From positions 1-41,343 of the forward strand of contig JAGGWW010000030.1 of the NCBI GenBank assembly GCA_021163365.1: a DNA stretch of 41,343 bases, written 5' to 3'. The notes below the pieces were generated by a model that was not told the origin of the DNA, made no database searches, and saw only the letters and a list, made by a program, of their open reading frames with translations. This DNA is from Nanobdellota archaeon (lineage in GTDB: Archaea; Nanobdellota; Nanobdellia; CSSed11-243R1). Both the position numbers and the translations under genes were made by a program. This document shows, one piece after another, positions 32,846 to 41,336 of this stretch (the first letter of the stretch is position 1; every line of letters starts with the position of its first letter).

Positions 32846-33553
32846 TCAATGCGCGCTTTTTATTAAAAACTTTTCTTTGATTTTAGAAAAATAAGATGAT
32901 AGTTTATAGCCAACAGCAAATGTAATCGTGCTTAGTAATGCGCTTATACTAAATGCTGTTGTGTTTGAAAAATTCATTTCTTTAAAAATTGAAAAGTAAT
33001 CTCCATAATCAAAAAGAAAAGAACCAAGGTTTAAGATAAGAGCTGAGCTTCCAACCCCAATGTAAGCTAAGTCTTTGTTTTTTATTCCTTGTTTTAAAAC
33101 ATAGAAACCCAAGGTTGATAAAACAATGTTTGGAAGAATGGAGGAAACTACCTGTACTTTTGTGTCTCCTTCTATAAGTGTGTATATTCCTTTTGCGTTT
33201 ATTCCAAAACCTAAGAATTCGCCACCAGAAATCTTTGCGCCAATTGCATGAAGCCCTTCATGCATACCTATTAGCAATGGCACACTTCCATATGTAACTT
33301 TAAAGTATCTTGAATAATCAAAATCATCACTTTTCTTTTCTTCTGATGAAATAAAACTTAACCAGAACTTGAAATCTTCAAAGTTTTCCTCATTTATTTG
33401 AGAAACATCAATTTCTGGAGGAAGTTTATCTTTGTTTAAAATCAATTCTTGCAGACTCATGTTTTTAATTTCGCTATATGATAGATGTTCCATATTTTTG
33501 GAATCTTTTTTAGCTATATATAAATCTTTAGGAAAAAAATAAAAAATCAACAT
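32846..33553 (-). CDS. Integral membrane zinc metalloprotease, M50-like
   Basis: A 235-residue protein. HEGLH (98-102) is an HExxH site at the start of a hydrophobic segment, and FDYGDYF (181-187) later in a second segment could give the third metal ligand, as in site-2-protease-like peptidases. About four hydrophobic helices follow residue 85, after a soluble, acidic N-terminus. ATG 33553 overlaps the DUF4013 gene by seven bases; ATG 33493 is an alternative. The probable job is intramembrane or membrane-proximal proteolysis; the substrate is unknown. The promoter of tRNA-Leu lies in its last codons. Confidence 0.75.
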   Translation of the reverse strand: MLIFYFFPKDLYIAKKDSKNMEHLSYSEIKNMSLQELILNKDKLPPEIDVSQINEENFEDFKFWLSFISSEEKKSDDFDYSRYFKVTYGSVPLLIGMHEGLHAIGAKISGGEFLGFGINAKGIYTLIEGDTKVQVVSSILPNIVLSTLGFYVLKQGIKNKDLAYIGVGSSALILNLGSFLFDYGDYFSIFKEMNFSNTTAFSISALLSTITFAVGYKLSSYFSKIKEKFLIKSAH

Positions 33554-34122
33554 TTAGAATAAACACTTCCCATAGCGCTCATGTAAAATATTCCACTAAC
33601 ACCAGCTCCAAAAGGTATGCCAATTATGGGTATTTTAGATAGCACGAATTGTATAACTGAAGCTATTAAAAGAGACATTAGCCATCCTGGAAAGAATTTC
33701 ATGTTCATCTTTTTTAAAATTTGTTTGATGTTAAACGCTTCTTTTGTTTTTCTTTTTTCTGCATATCTTAGTATTCCTAATGTTGCAAATGGAAGTGTTA
33801 TTAGTAATATCAATATCACTAATGCAACAGTTGAAGATACACTTAGAAAGGGAGCTGAGAATACTAAAAGTATCACTGCTATTATCAAAGGTATTAGATA
33901 AACCACTGTTATTAAAAGGCATTTTAACCCTTCAACAAATAGTTTCCAAAAGCTTTTGAATTTTGGTAGTTTTGTTTTTTTCTTCATTGATGTTTGTGCA
34001 ACATCAAGCAAATATCCCCATGCAGCAAAGTTTATAACCGGTACTATGCTTAGTAGTATATACATTGCTAATTTTCCAATATCTGTAAACGGCATTTTAA
34101 GTGCTTTTACATAATCTTCCAT
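33547..34122 (-). CDS. DUF4013 membrane protein
   Basis: A 191-residue membrane protein with about four to five hydrophobic helices. The opening (YVKALKMPFTD, then VPVINFAAWGYLLDVAQ) and the closing GAGVSGIFYMSAMGSVY are typical of DUF4013, a common archaeal family of unknown function. SD GGAGGTG lies six bases ahead of ATG 34122. Coupled with the membrane protease downstream by a seven-base overlap, so they may act together. Confidence 0.85.
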   Translation of the reverse strand: MEDYVKALKMPFTDIGKLAMYILLSIVPVINFAAWGYLLDVAQTSMKKKTKLPKFKSFWKLFVEGLKCLLITVVYLIPLIIAVILLVFSAPFLSVSSTVALVILILLITLPFATLGILRYAEKRKTKEAFNIKQILKKMNMKFFPGWLMSLLIASVIQFVLSKIPIIGIPFGAGVSGIFYMSAMGSVYSKC

Positions 34123-34209
34123 TTACTCACCTCCTATTATTTTTAACAGATAATTACTTTATATATTTCACCAAAATACTCTTAAGTTAATGAAAACTTT
34201 ATTTTTTGC

Positions 34210-35376
34210 ATGAAAAAAGATTTAAGAAAAAATGTAATTGCGCTTGGTTGGGTAAGTTTTTTAATGGACACAAGCAGTGAAATGATTTTTCCAATCCTTC
34301 CGTTGTTTTTAGCAAATGTTCTTGGCATCCCAAAAGCATTTATTGGTATAATTGAAGGTATAGCAGAAAGCAGTTCTTCTGTTCTAAAGGTTTTTTCTGG
34401 ATGGCTTTCTGATAAGATTAGAAAAAGAAAATCGCTAATTCTTTTAGGATATGGATTATCTGCTGTGACAAAACCGTTGTTTGCTTTATCTACAAACATC
34501 TTTGAGGTTTTTAGTGCAAGGTTTATTGATAGACTTGGAAAAGGAATAAGAGATGCTCCAAGAGATGCATTGATTTCAGAATCTGTTAAGAAAAAAGGAA
34601 AGTGGTTTGGTTTTCATAGAATGATGGATACAAGTGGTGCTGTTTTAGGAACTATTTTAGCATTTTTCCTTTTAAAATGGTTTGTTAAAGAATATAGAAG
34701 CGTTTTTTGGATTGCAACAATACCTGCATTTTTAGCTGTTTTTGTTGTTTTGTTTTTTGTTAAAGATGTTAAACATAAGATAAGCAAGAAACTAAAGTTA
34801 TCATTAAAGGGATTTAGTAAATCATATAAGATGTTTATTTTAACTTCAATTGTTTTTAACCTTGGAAACTTTAGTTATGCGTTTTTTATTCTAAGAGCTG
34901 AAAATCTTGGTGTTTCTAATGTGCTTATTCCAATTATTTATCTTGTTTATAATATATTTTATGCTGTTTTTTCTATGCCCGCTGGAATACTTTCTGATAA
35001 ATTTGGAAGAAAAAGGTTGCTTATGATTGGATATCTCATATTTGCACTAACATGTTTTTCATTTGCATTTATAAACTTACCAATTTTTGCTTGGATATTA
35101 TTTGCATTTTATGGAATTCAAATTGCAATTGTAAATGGTGTTTCAAGAGCTTTTGTTTCTGATTTATCTCCACAAAATAAAAAAGGAACTGCAATGGGAA
35201 TATATCACACAAGTGTTGGTTTGTCTCTTTTGCCAGCAAGTGTTATTGCTGGAGCACTTTGGGACTTTTTTGGTGTAACAGCAACTTTTTTATACGGTGG
35301 GATTTTAGGGATTTTAGCTTCAATTTTAATACTATTCGTTAGGAGTGATAAAGTTGGACAAACAAATAAGAAATAA
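34210..35376 (+). CDS. Major facilitator superfamily transporter
   Basis: A 388-residue membrane protein with about 12 predicted helices. The loop after helix 2 reads GWLSDKIRKRK and its pseudo-repeat after helix 8 reads GILSDKFGRKR, the two classic MFS A-motifs. DRLGKGIRDAPRDALI after helix 4 suits the drug/H+ or multidrug exporters of the MFS_1 group. The substrate is unknown. Confidence 0.88.
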   Translation: MKKDLRKNVIALGWVSFLMDTSSEMIFPILPLFLANVLGIPKAFIGIIEGIAESSSSVLKVFSGWLSDKIRKRKSLILLGYGLSAVTKPLFALSTNIFEVFSARFIDRLGKGIRDAPRDALISESVKKKGKWFGFHRMMDTSGAVLGTILAFFLLKWFVKEYRSVFWIATIPAFLAVFVVLFFVKDVKHKISKKLKLSLKGFSKSYKMFILTSIVFNLGNFSYAFFILRAENLGVSNVLIPIIYLVYNIFYAVFSMPAGILSDKFGRKRLLMIGYLIFALTCFSFAFINLPIFAWILFAFYGIQIAIVNGVSRAFVSDLSPQNKKGTAMGIYHTSVGLSLLPASVIAGALWDFFGVTATFLYGGILGILASILILFVRSDKVGQTNKK

Positions 35377-35704
35377 GGTGTTGGATGTATTTCAAAATGT
35401 TGTTAATGGGAAGCATACGACTGTTAGTGACAATTACATTGCTAGTATTTTAAATGATAATGATAAATTAGAAAATCTATTGATTAAAGAAAAATTGGGT
35501 AAAAAAATGATTGCTGGTATTTTCTTAGTTCCATTTGCATTTATTTCATCTTATACAATTAGTTCATCTCCAAGTGTTGGATTTGCAGCTGCGTTTGCTT
35601 CTTTATTTGGATACATCGCATATATTGGAAATAAGTTTTATTCAATAGATAATGAGCTTGAATTGTTTGATTTAAACAAAGAAGATTATTTGGAAATTAA
35701 ATAA
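35345..35704 (+). CDS. Small membrane protein
   Basis: A 119-residue protein. A soluble helical N-terminus (about 1-50) is followed by two hydrophobic helices (about 52-72 and 75-95) and an acidic tail. No family is recognised. The start is GTG 35345 inside the MFS gene, or TTG 35354. The 32-base overlap suggests coupling to the transporter. Confidence 0.6.
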   Translation: MIKLDKQIRNKVLDVFQNVVNGKHTTVSDNYIASILNDNDKLENLLIKEKLGKKMIAGIFLVPFAFISSYTISSSPSVGFAAAFASLFGYIAYIGNKFYSIDNELELFDLNKEDYLEIK

Positions 35705-35706
35705 AG

Positions 35707-35825
35707 TGCTCCCACCGGGATTTGAACCCGGGTCACCGGCTTTCTCCAGTTCTTCCGTGCACGCTTCTTTTTAAGAAGGGTGCATCGAGAGGCCGGCATC
35801 CTTGGCCGGACTAGACTATGGGAGC
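35707..35825 (-). tRNA. tRNA-Glu (CUC) with one intron
   Basis: The gene on the minus strand has acceptor stem GCTCCCA/TGGGAGC, A73, D-arm with AGTCTAGTCCGGCCAAGG, anticodon stem CCGGC/GCCGG with loop C-T-CTC-G-A, and T-arm CCGGG-TTCAAAT-CCCGG. Removing 44 bases at 37/38 gives a 75-base tRNA. No CCA is encoded. It serves the GluRS encoded at 19075. Confidence 0.95.
35742..35785 (-). other. tRNA-Glu intron, 37/38 (44 bases)
   Basis: The bulge-helix-bulge is good: the central helix CTCT/GGAG (one G-U) is flanked by bulges CGA and AAA, each cut after its second base. Inside is a hairpin TGCAC-C-CTTCTT-AAA-AAGAAG-C-GTGCA. Sequence resembles tRNA-Leu intron 3. Confidence 0.85.
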
Positions 35826-35868
35826 ACAATAAGAAAATAATATAAATGTAATAAAAACTTTACTAATT

Positions 35869-36975
35869 ATGGGTAAATCTAGATTTTGGTTTGCTGTTGC
35901 TCTAATGATTGGGACTGTTGCTGGAGCGTCTGTTCTTGGTTTTCCATATGTTTTTGCAAAAGTAGGATTTTTAACTGGTTTATTAACGCTTATCATTGTC
36001 GGCTCTGCAGCAACTTTAATGACTCTTTACATTGCTGAGCTTTCTTTAATTGAAAAGAAAAAACATCACCTTGCTGGTTTTGCAAAAAAATACTTTGGAA
36101 ACAAGGGAAAGCTTTTCACCCTTCTTGTTGAAACCTTTGGCATTTATACAGCTTTAATAGCTTATTTGATTGCAGTAGGAATTGCACTTGCAGACCTCTT
36201 AGGTGGAAGCCCAATTGTTCTTGGAACATTATTCTTTGTTATTGTTGCTGCTTTAATCTTGTTTAACATTAAAAGAGTTGCAAAAGTTGACATGTTTTTT
36301 GCTGCACTAAAGATATTCTTGCTTTTGTTTTTCGGAGTTGTTTTCTTTTCATCTGTTAATATTTCAAATGTTAATGTTTTAAACATATCAAAAGTCTTTT
36401 ATCCATTTGGAATTGTTTTGTTTGCGTGCATGGGTTATAATGTTATTCCAGAGATGCTCGATATTTTAAAGGATAAAAGAAAAATAGGTAAAGCAATTTT
36501 AACTGCAATGGTTTTTGTGATTGGTATTTATTTGCTTTTTAGTTATTCCTTGCTTGGTAGTGTTGGAAAAAATGTTAATGAGGTTGCAGTTGTTGGACTT
36601 CCTGCTTTTGGAAAAATTGGTGACTTGTTTGTTTTGATTGCAATAACTATTCCATTTATTGCTCTTGCAGATGCAATAAAACATATTTATACTGTTGATT
36701 TTGGACTTCATAAAAAGCTTTCATGGTTTTTATCTGCTTTTATTCCCTTTATTATTTATGTTTATGTTAAGCTTGGTTTTGTAACATTTTTGCAGATTTC
36801 TGGTACTTATTCTGGTGGTTTAATGGGTTTGCTTACCATGTTCATGGTTCTTAAAGCTCGTCAAAAGAAAAAGAAATCAAGATTTGTTGTGCCTGGCGGA
36901 AATATTCCAATTTATTATTCAATAGCTGTTTTTGCCTTTGGAATAATTTACCAAACTTTGATGTTACTTCTTTGA
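35869..36975 (+). CDS. Amino acid permease (APC superfamily, aromatic-type)
   Basis: A 368-residue transporter with about ten to eleven helices. The first helix ends in GTVAGASVLGFPYVFAK, the unwound GxG-type substrate site typical of Trp/Tyr permeases and related APC families. Leaderless: TATA AATATAAATG is 25-27 bases ahead of ATG 35869. The substrate is probably an aromatic or other neutral amino acid. Confidence 0.87.
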   Translation: MGKSRFWFAVALMIGTVAGASVLGFPYVFAKVGFLTGLLTLIIVGSAATLMTLYIAELSLIEKKKHHLAGFAKKYFGNKGKLFTLLVETFGIYTALIAYLIAVGIALADLLGGSPIVLGTLFFVIVAALILFNIKRVAKVDMFFAALKIFLLLFFGVVFFSSVNISNVNVLNISKVFYPFGIVLFACMGYNVIPEMLDILKDKRKIGKAILTAMVFVIGIYLLFSYSLLGSVGKNVNEVAVVGLPAFGKIGDLFVLIAITIPFIALADAIKHIYTVDFGLHKKLSWFLSAFIPFIIYVYVKLGFVTFLQISGTYSGGLMGLLTMFMVLKARQKKKKSRFVVPGGNIPIYYSIAVFAFGIIYQTLMLLL

Positions 36976-37209
36976 CCTTTTTCCTGTTGCTTGTCCAATT
37001 AATTCTCCTATGAATACTCCTGCTATTGTGTATGCAACAACCATTGTTATTCCAACTGTGCCTAAAGAAAGACCTTGCGCTTCCCAATCAGACAAATAAG
37101 GCAATGTTATTCCTGCAATTCTTAAAACATAGAGTACTAAGCCAACTACAAATCCAATTATTCCATCTTTAATCCAAGGTTTTAATTTTTTCCAATATTC
37201 TATGCACAT
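36964..37209 (-). CDS. Small two-helix membrane protein
   Basis: An 81-residue protein with two hydrophobic helices (about 15-35 and 48-72), a Gly-rich second helix (VAYTIAGVFIGELIGQ) and a basic tail. Similar short proteins are common in archaeal genomes without known role. It is convergent with the permease (12-base overlap). Confidence 0.7.
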   Translation of the reverse strand: MCIEYWKKLKPWIKDGIIGFVVGLVLYVLRIAGITLPYLSDWEAQGLSLGTVGITMVVAYTIAGVFIGELIGQATGKRSKK

Positions 37210-37267
37210 AGATTAAAATAATGGGCAATATATTTAATAAATTTTCTAATAGGTTAGAATTCTTTAA

Positions 37268-37387
37268 TCATAGCATGCTTTCTTCAATTACAGTGCCACA
37301 TTTTCTGCAATAAAGTTCCCCTGATTCATTCCTTGCTAATTCACTTGAACCGCATTCTGGACAAAATAACTTTATTTCTCTATTCAT
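37268..37387 (-). CDS. 39-residue TFIIB-type zinc ribbon protein
   Basis: The short frame has C9, C12, C27 and C30 in the pattern FCPECGSSELARNE...GELYCRKCGTVIEE. This is the N-terminal zinc ribbon of transcription factor B without the rest. SD AGGTGGTG lies about three bases before ATG 37387. It could bind RNA polymerase and compete with TFB, or be a simple structural ribbon. It is not a fragment of a longer frame: the upstream and downstream sequence does not continue TFB. Confidence 0.8.
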   Translation of the reverse strand: MNREIKLFCPECGSSELARNESGELYCRKCGTVIEESML

Positions 37388-37493
37388 GAGCACCACCTAA
37401 GTAATATAAGAATTTTGCATTTATAAGATTTCTAAAACTCCAATATATAGATTGAATGAGAACTTTTTTATTAATCAAAGAAATTGAAAATTT

Positions 37494-38552
37494 ATGCGAA
37501 TCTTGCATAAGGATGAGAAAACAGGTATTTTTAAGATAAAAATAGATAGTTATGATGATTTATGGATTCTTTCCAGAATAATTCAAAATGGAGATTTTGT
37601 AAGTTCTGAAACAACAAGGGTTGTAAAGAAAACAGAGGAGCAAGAAGGAAAAAGAGTTAAGCTTAAAGTAAAGTTGGTTGTTGAAAAAGTTGAGTTTACA
37701 AAAAATAGTTTAAGAATTCTTGGAAAAATTGTTGAATGTTCAAATCCAAATGTTCCTCATGGCGCATTTCATACAATCTCTCTTGAGCGTGGAAGTGTTT
37801 TAACAATTGAAAAAGAATGGCAAAATTGGCAGATTAAAAGACTTTACGATGCTGTTGAATCAGCTAAGAAGCCAAGAGTTATCTTGTGTGCAGCAGATTA
37901 TGGTGATGCAACAATTGCTTTGCTAAAGGAATTTGGCATTGAGTTTTTAACTGATTTATCAAAAGCTCTTCCAGGGAAAAAGAAAGAAACTCAAAAGCTT
38001 TATGAAAAGGCAAGGGAAGAATTTTTAATTGAGCTTGCAAAGTTGCTTAAAGAGATTTCTGATAATTTAAAGGTAAATAAAATCGTCTTTGGTGGTGTTG
38101 GGTTCTTACCTGAAAATTTTAAGAAAGCTCTTGAAAGGTTTCCAGATTTAAAAAAGAAGGTTTTTATTTTTAAGATTTCAACACATGGCAAAACAGGAAT
38201 TAATGAATTAATAAAAAGAGGCGCTGTTGAAAAGGTTGTTAAAGGTTCAAGAATTTCAGAGGAAACAAGCCTAATTGAAAAGTTTTTTGAAGAAGTTTCA
38301 AAAGACGGCTTGGCAACTTATGGCTTAAATGAAGTAAAAAAAGCAGTTGATTATGGTGCTGTTGAGGTTTTGCTTGTTTCAGATAGTTTTATTCAAGAGG
38401 CAAAAGATAAAGGTGTTTATGATGAATTAAACAAAATAATGGAAGATGCGGAAAAAAATGGAGCCAGGGTTGTAATAATTTCAAACGAGCACGAAGCTGG
38501 TGAGAGGTTTTCAAAAATTCAAATTGGTGCTTTGTTAAGGTTTAAGGTTTAA
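37494..38552 (+). CDS. pelA: Pelota (Dom34 homologue), ribosome rescue factor
   Basis: A 352-residue protein. An Sm-like N-terminal domain (about 1-130), a central eRF1-like domain (about 135-250, with ILCAADYGDATIALL) and a C-terminal L7Ae-like domain (about 255-352, TYGLNEVKKAVDYGAVEVLLV) are clear. There is no GGQ motif, as expected. It rescues stalled ribosomes with aEF1A or ABCE1. Leaderless; a TATA box is at about 37464-37474. Confidence 0.96.
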   Translation: MRILHKDEKTGIFKIKIDSYDDLWILSRIIQNGDFVSSETTRVVKKTEEQEGKRVKLKVKLVVEKVEFTKNSLRILGKIVECSNPNVPHGAFHTISLERGSVLTIEKEWQNWQIKRLYDAVESAKKPRVILCAADYGDATIALLKEFGIEFLTDLSKALPGKKKETQKLYEKAREEFLIELAKLLKEISDNLKVNKIVFGGVGFLPENFKKALERFPDLKKKVFIFKISTHGKTGINELIKRGAVEKVVKGSRISEETSLIEKFFEEVSKDGLATYGLNEVKKAVDYGAVEVLLVSDSFIQEAKDKGVYDELNKIMEDAEKNGARVVIISNEHEAGERFSKIQIGALLRFKV

Positions 38553-38761
38553 TCCTTTTTCAGTTGCCAGATTAAGAAACCCAGGAAGGAAATAACAAAT
38601 GCAATTTCTCCAACAAAATCCATTCTAATTGGAAGCCAATAAACAAATGTCCAATTTACGCTTTCTGGATGAGCAATTTGCATAGCAATAACATAAAGCC
38701 ACACAAGCAGTCCAAATAAAAATCCTGTTTTTGAAATTGCAATTACTACTTGTTTGTTCAT
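38549..38761 (-). CDS. Small membrane protein
   Basis: A 70-residue protein with two hydrophobic helices (about 8-28 and 48-65) joined by an aromatic loop (SVNWTFVYWLP). No family is recognised. A TATA-like element at 38783-38792 is about 26 bases ahead. It is convergent with pelA (four-base overlap). Confidence 0.65.
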   Translation of the reverse strand: MNKQVVIAISKTGFLFGLLVWLYVIAMQIAHPESVNWTFVYWLPIRMDFVGEIAFVISFLGFLIWQLKKD

Positions 38762-38799
38762 AGAAAAGTTTAAGTATTAATTCTTTTTAAATATATATG

Positions 38800-38902
38800 A
38801 ATGTGGAGAGTAATTTGTGAGCTCTGTGTTGCCTCTGTGTTAAACGGAGGTGATGCAAGGGCACACAGATTACCCACAAAATTGTTTAATACACTCCACA
38901 TT
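38800..38902. ncRNA. Nested-hairpin element, candidate structured RNA
   Basis: It is a five-part nested fold, read on the plus strand. Outer stem AATGTGGAG/CTCCACATT (38800-38808 with 38894-38902), second stem GTAATTTGTG/CACAGATTAC (38810-38819 with 38864-38873), then GCTC/GGGC, TTGC/GCAA and CTCTG/CGGAG around loop TGTTAAA. GGAGGTGAT (38846-38854) inside it is the exact complement of the 16S 3' end; the minus strand has the anti-SD sequence itself. It lies between an MFS gene and a small membrane gene, both on the minus strand. The strand, ends and function are unknown, and it matches neither tRNA nor 5S or SRP motifs. Confidence 0.4.
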
Positions 38903-38909
38903 TGTTGGA

Positions 38910-40067
38910 TTATATGTTTACGCTCGTTCTTATTTTAAACAATACAAAGTATAATGAAGAAAGAGCTGCAATCATAAAACCAATTTTAATTTTAAATGCT
39001 GGTAGTGCAAGAAGAAGTATGAGCATGAAAATTCTTCCTGCGCAAAGAGCAAATTCTCTTAACATCATAAATTCTGTTTCATTGTATTTTTTAGAAACAA
39101 TCGATGAAATTGCAAATAATGGAAGATAAATCATAATAGTGCTAATACCAATTATAAATGTTGTTAAATAAATCACATTCACATTTTTTGAATAGGAAAG
39201 GATTAAAAATGCAGCTGATACAATTGCTCCACCCAATTTAATTAATTTTTTTCCTTCAAATTTGTCTGTAAGTTTTCCAACAATTAGGATTACTGCAAAT
39301 GAGCCAACAAGTAATATTGTAGAAACCAAACCTATTGATACATAAGAGTTTGTAAGTGATAGCATGAGAAATGGAATAAGCAAAAATGTTGAGATTACAA
39401 TTGCTCCTTGAAAGAAATAACCAATGAAATATCTTATATTGTTTTTCAATAACTTCAGCCACATATCTTTCTTTTTACAAGCATAATCCTTTGACAAAAA
39501 AAGAGGAATTAAACTAAGAAATAACAAAGCAATCACAATGCTAAGTAAGTGATGGAATTTTAAATTTGAAATAATGATTCCTCCTATTAATGGTGCTAAA
39601 ACACCTGCAAGTCTTGACGATATCATAAGGTAGCTTGTTTCTTTTCCAGGGCTCTTTTTATGGGAATTCTTAGCAAACACAGCATTTGTTGGAACCCAAT
39701 AAAAGCCATTTGATAAACCTATTAAAGGTGCAATTAAATAAATAAAATTCCCAAGCTTTGGTGCTTCATAAAGAAATAAAAAGAACAATATAAGCAAAGG
39801 AACACTTATCACTATAGTGTGCTTAGTTCCAATCTTGTAACTTGTTTTTGAAGCTATGTACCCCCCTATTGCTTGAAACAAAAACCACGTTATTACAAAA
39901 TAAATAACTTGATTTAATGTGTATCCAATTTTGTATAAATAAATAGGAATAAAAATATTAATCAAAGAAATTGCAAATTTTCTCAAATATAGTGTTAAAT
40001 ATACTTCACTTAATTCTTTGTTTGTTTTCTGAAACCAATGCAGGTTTGTAAATGGCATCTTACACAC
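38910..40067 (-). CDS. Major facilitator superfamily transporter
   Basis: A 385-residue protein with about 12 hydrophobic helices. GKLTDKFEGKKLIKLGG after helix 8 is an MFS A-type loop; the equivalent after helix 2 is degenerate (ASKTSYKIGTKH). It is different from the other MFS gene at 34210. Its ATG abuts the asnS stop with no gap, so the two may be cotranscribed. The substrate is unknown. Confidence 0.83.
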   Translation of the reverse strand: MCKMPFTNLHWFQKTNKELSEVYLTLYLRKFAISLINIFIPIYLYKIGYTLNQVIYFVITWFLFQAIGGYIASKTSYKIGTKHTIVISVPLLILFFLFLYEAPKLGNFIYLIAPLIGLSNGFYWVPTNAVFAKNSHKKSPGKETSYLMISSRLAGVLAPLIGGIIISNLKFHHLLSIVIALLFLSLIPLFLSKDYACKKKDMWLKLLKNNIRYFIGYFFQGAIVISTFLLIPFLMLSLTNSYVSIGLVSTILLVGSFAVILIVGKLTDKFEGKKLIKLGGAIVSAAFLILSYSKNVNVIYLTTFIIGISTIMIYLPLFAISSIVSKKYNETEFMMLREFALCAGRIFMLILLLALPAFKIKIGFMIAALSSLYFVLFKIRTSVNI

Positions 40068-41336
40068 CTATGGATACAATCTTGTCATCGTTCTTGGGAA
40101 TGGAATTGTGTCCATTATGTGTTCTGCTCCTGTGAGCCACATTACTAACCTTTCTATTCCTAAACCAAATCCAGAATGTGGAACAGTGCCGTATCTTCTT
40201 AAATCAATGTACCATTCATATTCTTCTTTTTTAAGTCCAAATAGTTTTATTGATTCTTCTAATTCTTTTAAGTCGTATATTCTTTCACTTCCACCAGTTG
40301 TTTCACCAACACCTGGCAAAAGTAAGTCTGCTCCTAAAACAACTTTTGGGTCTTTTGGGTCTGGTCTCATGTAAAATGCTTTCATTTCCCTTGGGAAGTG
40401 TGTTATAAACAAAGGTTTTCCAATTTCACCAACAAGTTTTCTTTCATCAGCATCTGTTAAATCATATCCCCATTCTTTTCCAAGCTTTTTAATTGCTTCT
40501 TTGTATGTCATTCTCTTAAATGGTGGTTTTAATTCTTTTAATTCCTTTATATCCCTTCCAAGTTCTTTAAGTTCTTTTTCACACTTTTCAGCTACGTAAT
40601 GCGCAACAAATGTTATGAACTCTTCTTGAAACTTAAGAAGTTCTTCAAATTGCATCCACGCAGCTTCCATTTCATGATGCCAATACTCTGCTAAATGCCT
40701 TCTTGTTCTGCTTTTTTCAGCTCTAAAGCTTGGAGCAATTGTGTATATTTTTTGTAATGCAAATATCATTGCTTCTCCATAAAGCTGCCAAGATTGTGTT
40801 AAATATGCTTTTTTGTCAAAATACTTAACTTCAAAAAGAGTTGAACCTCCTTCACATGCAGCTCCAGTAAAGCTTGGTGCTTGAACTTGATAAAATCCTT
40901 TCTTTTTGTAAAATTCATAAATTGCTTCGAAAACAGCACTGCGCACTTTTAATATTAATGTCATCTTTCTGCTGCGAATCCATAAGTGCCTTACATCTCT
41001 TAAGAATTCTTCACTTTTGTCTTTTGTAATCGGGAACCTTTCTGCTAATCCAACTATTTCAAGCTTTTCTATTTGTATTTCATAACCTCCAGGTGCTCTT
41101 TCATCTTTTTTAACAACACCCCAAATCTTAACTGATGATTCTATTGTTAGTTTTTGTGCTTCGTCCCAATATTTAGAATCTGGCTTTATTGCTGTTTGTA
41201 TAACTCCAGAATCATCTCTTATTAAAAAGAATGAAACTGTTTTTTGCTTTCTCTCCCTGTAAACCCACCCTCTAATTGCAACTTTTTCTCCTGTGTGTTT
41301 TCCATCTAATATTTCACCAATTTCAACAAATTCCAT
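40068..41336 (-). CDS. asnS: Asparaginyl-tRNA synthetase
   Basis: A 422-residue class IIb synthetase. The OB-fold anticodon-binding domain (about 1-105) has the VAIRGWVYRERKQ strand. Motif 2 is FRAEKSRTRRHLAEYWHHEME and motif 3 is GFGLGIERLVMWLTG. The ending PFPRTMTRLYP is typical of AsnRS rather than AspRS. Presence of AsnRS means this organism can charge tRNA-Asn directly. ATG 41336 is only seven bases from the window edge, so the promoter is outside. Confidence 0.94.
   Translation of the reverse strand: MEFVEIGEILDGKHTGEKVAIRGWVYRERKQKTVSFFLIRDDSGVIQTAIKPDSKYWDEAQKLTIESSVKIWGVVKKDERAPGGYEIQIEKLEIVGLAERFPITKDKSEEFLRDVRHLWIRSRKMTLILKVRSAVFEAIYEFYKKKGFYQVQAPSFTGAACEGGSTLFEVKYFDKKAYLTQSWQLYGEAMIFALQKIYTIAPSFRAEKSRTRRHLAEYWHHEMEAAWMQFEELLKFQEEFITFVAHYVAEKCEKELKELGRDIKELKELKPPFKRMTYKEAIKKLGKEWGYDLTDADERKLVGEIGKPLFITHFPREMKAFYMRPDPKDPKVVLGADLLLPGVGETTGGSERIYDLKELEESIKLFGLKKEEYEWYIDLRRYGTVPHSGFGLGIERLVMWLTGAEHIMDTIPFPRTMTRLYP

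Noticed and set aside
38800-38902. 5S rRNA, SRP RNA or box H/ACA guide
   Set aside because: Length and outer stem suggested 5S, but CCGAAC and the other 5S consensus bases are absent. No SRP apical GGAAG/AGCAG motif is present. A K-turn and a properly placed ACA box could not be drawn with confidence.
38852-38938. ORF starting ATGCAAGGGCAC after GGAGGTG on the plus strand
   Set aside because: The ribosome-site match is attractive, but the frame is only about 28 codons, runs into the convergent MFS gene, and its start sits within the hairpin element.
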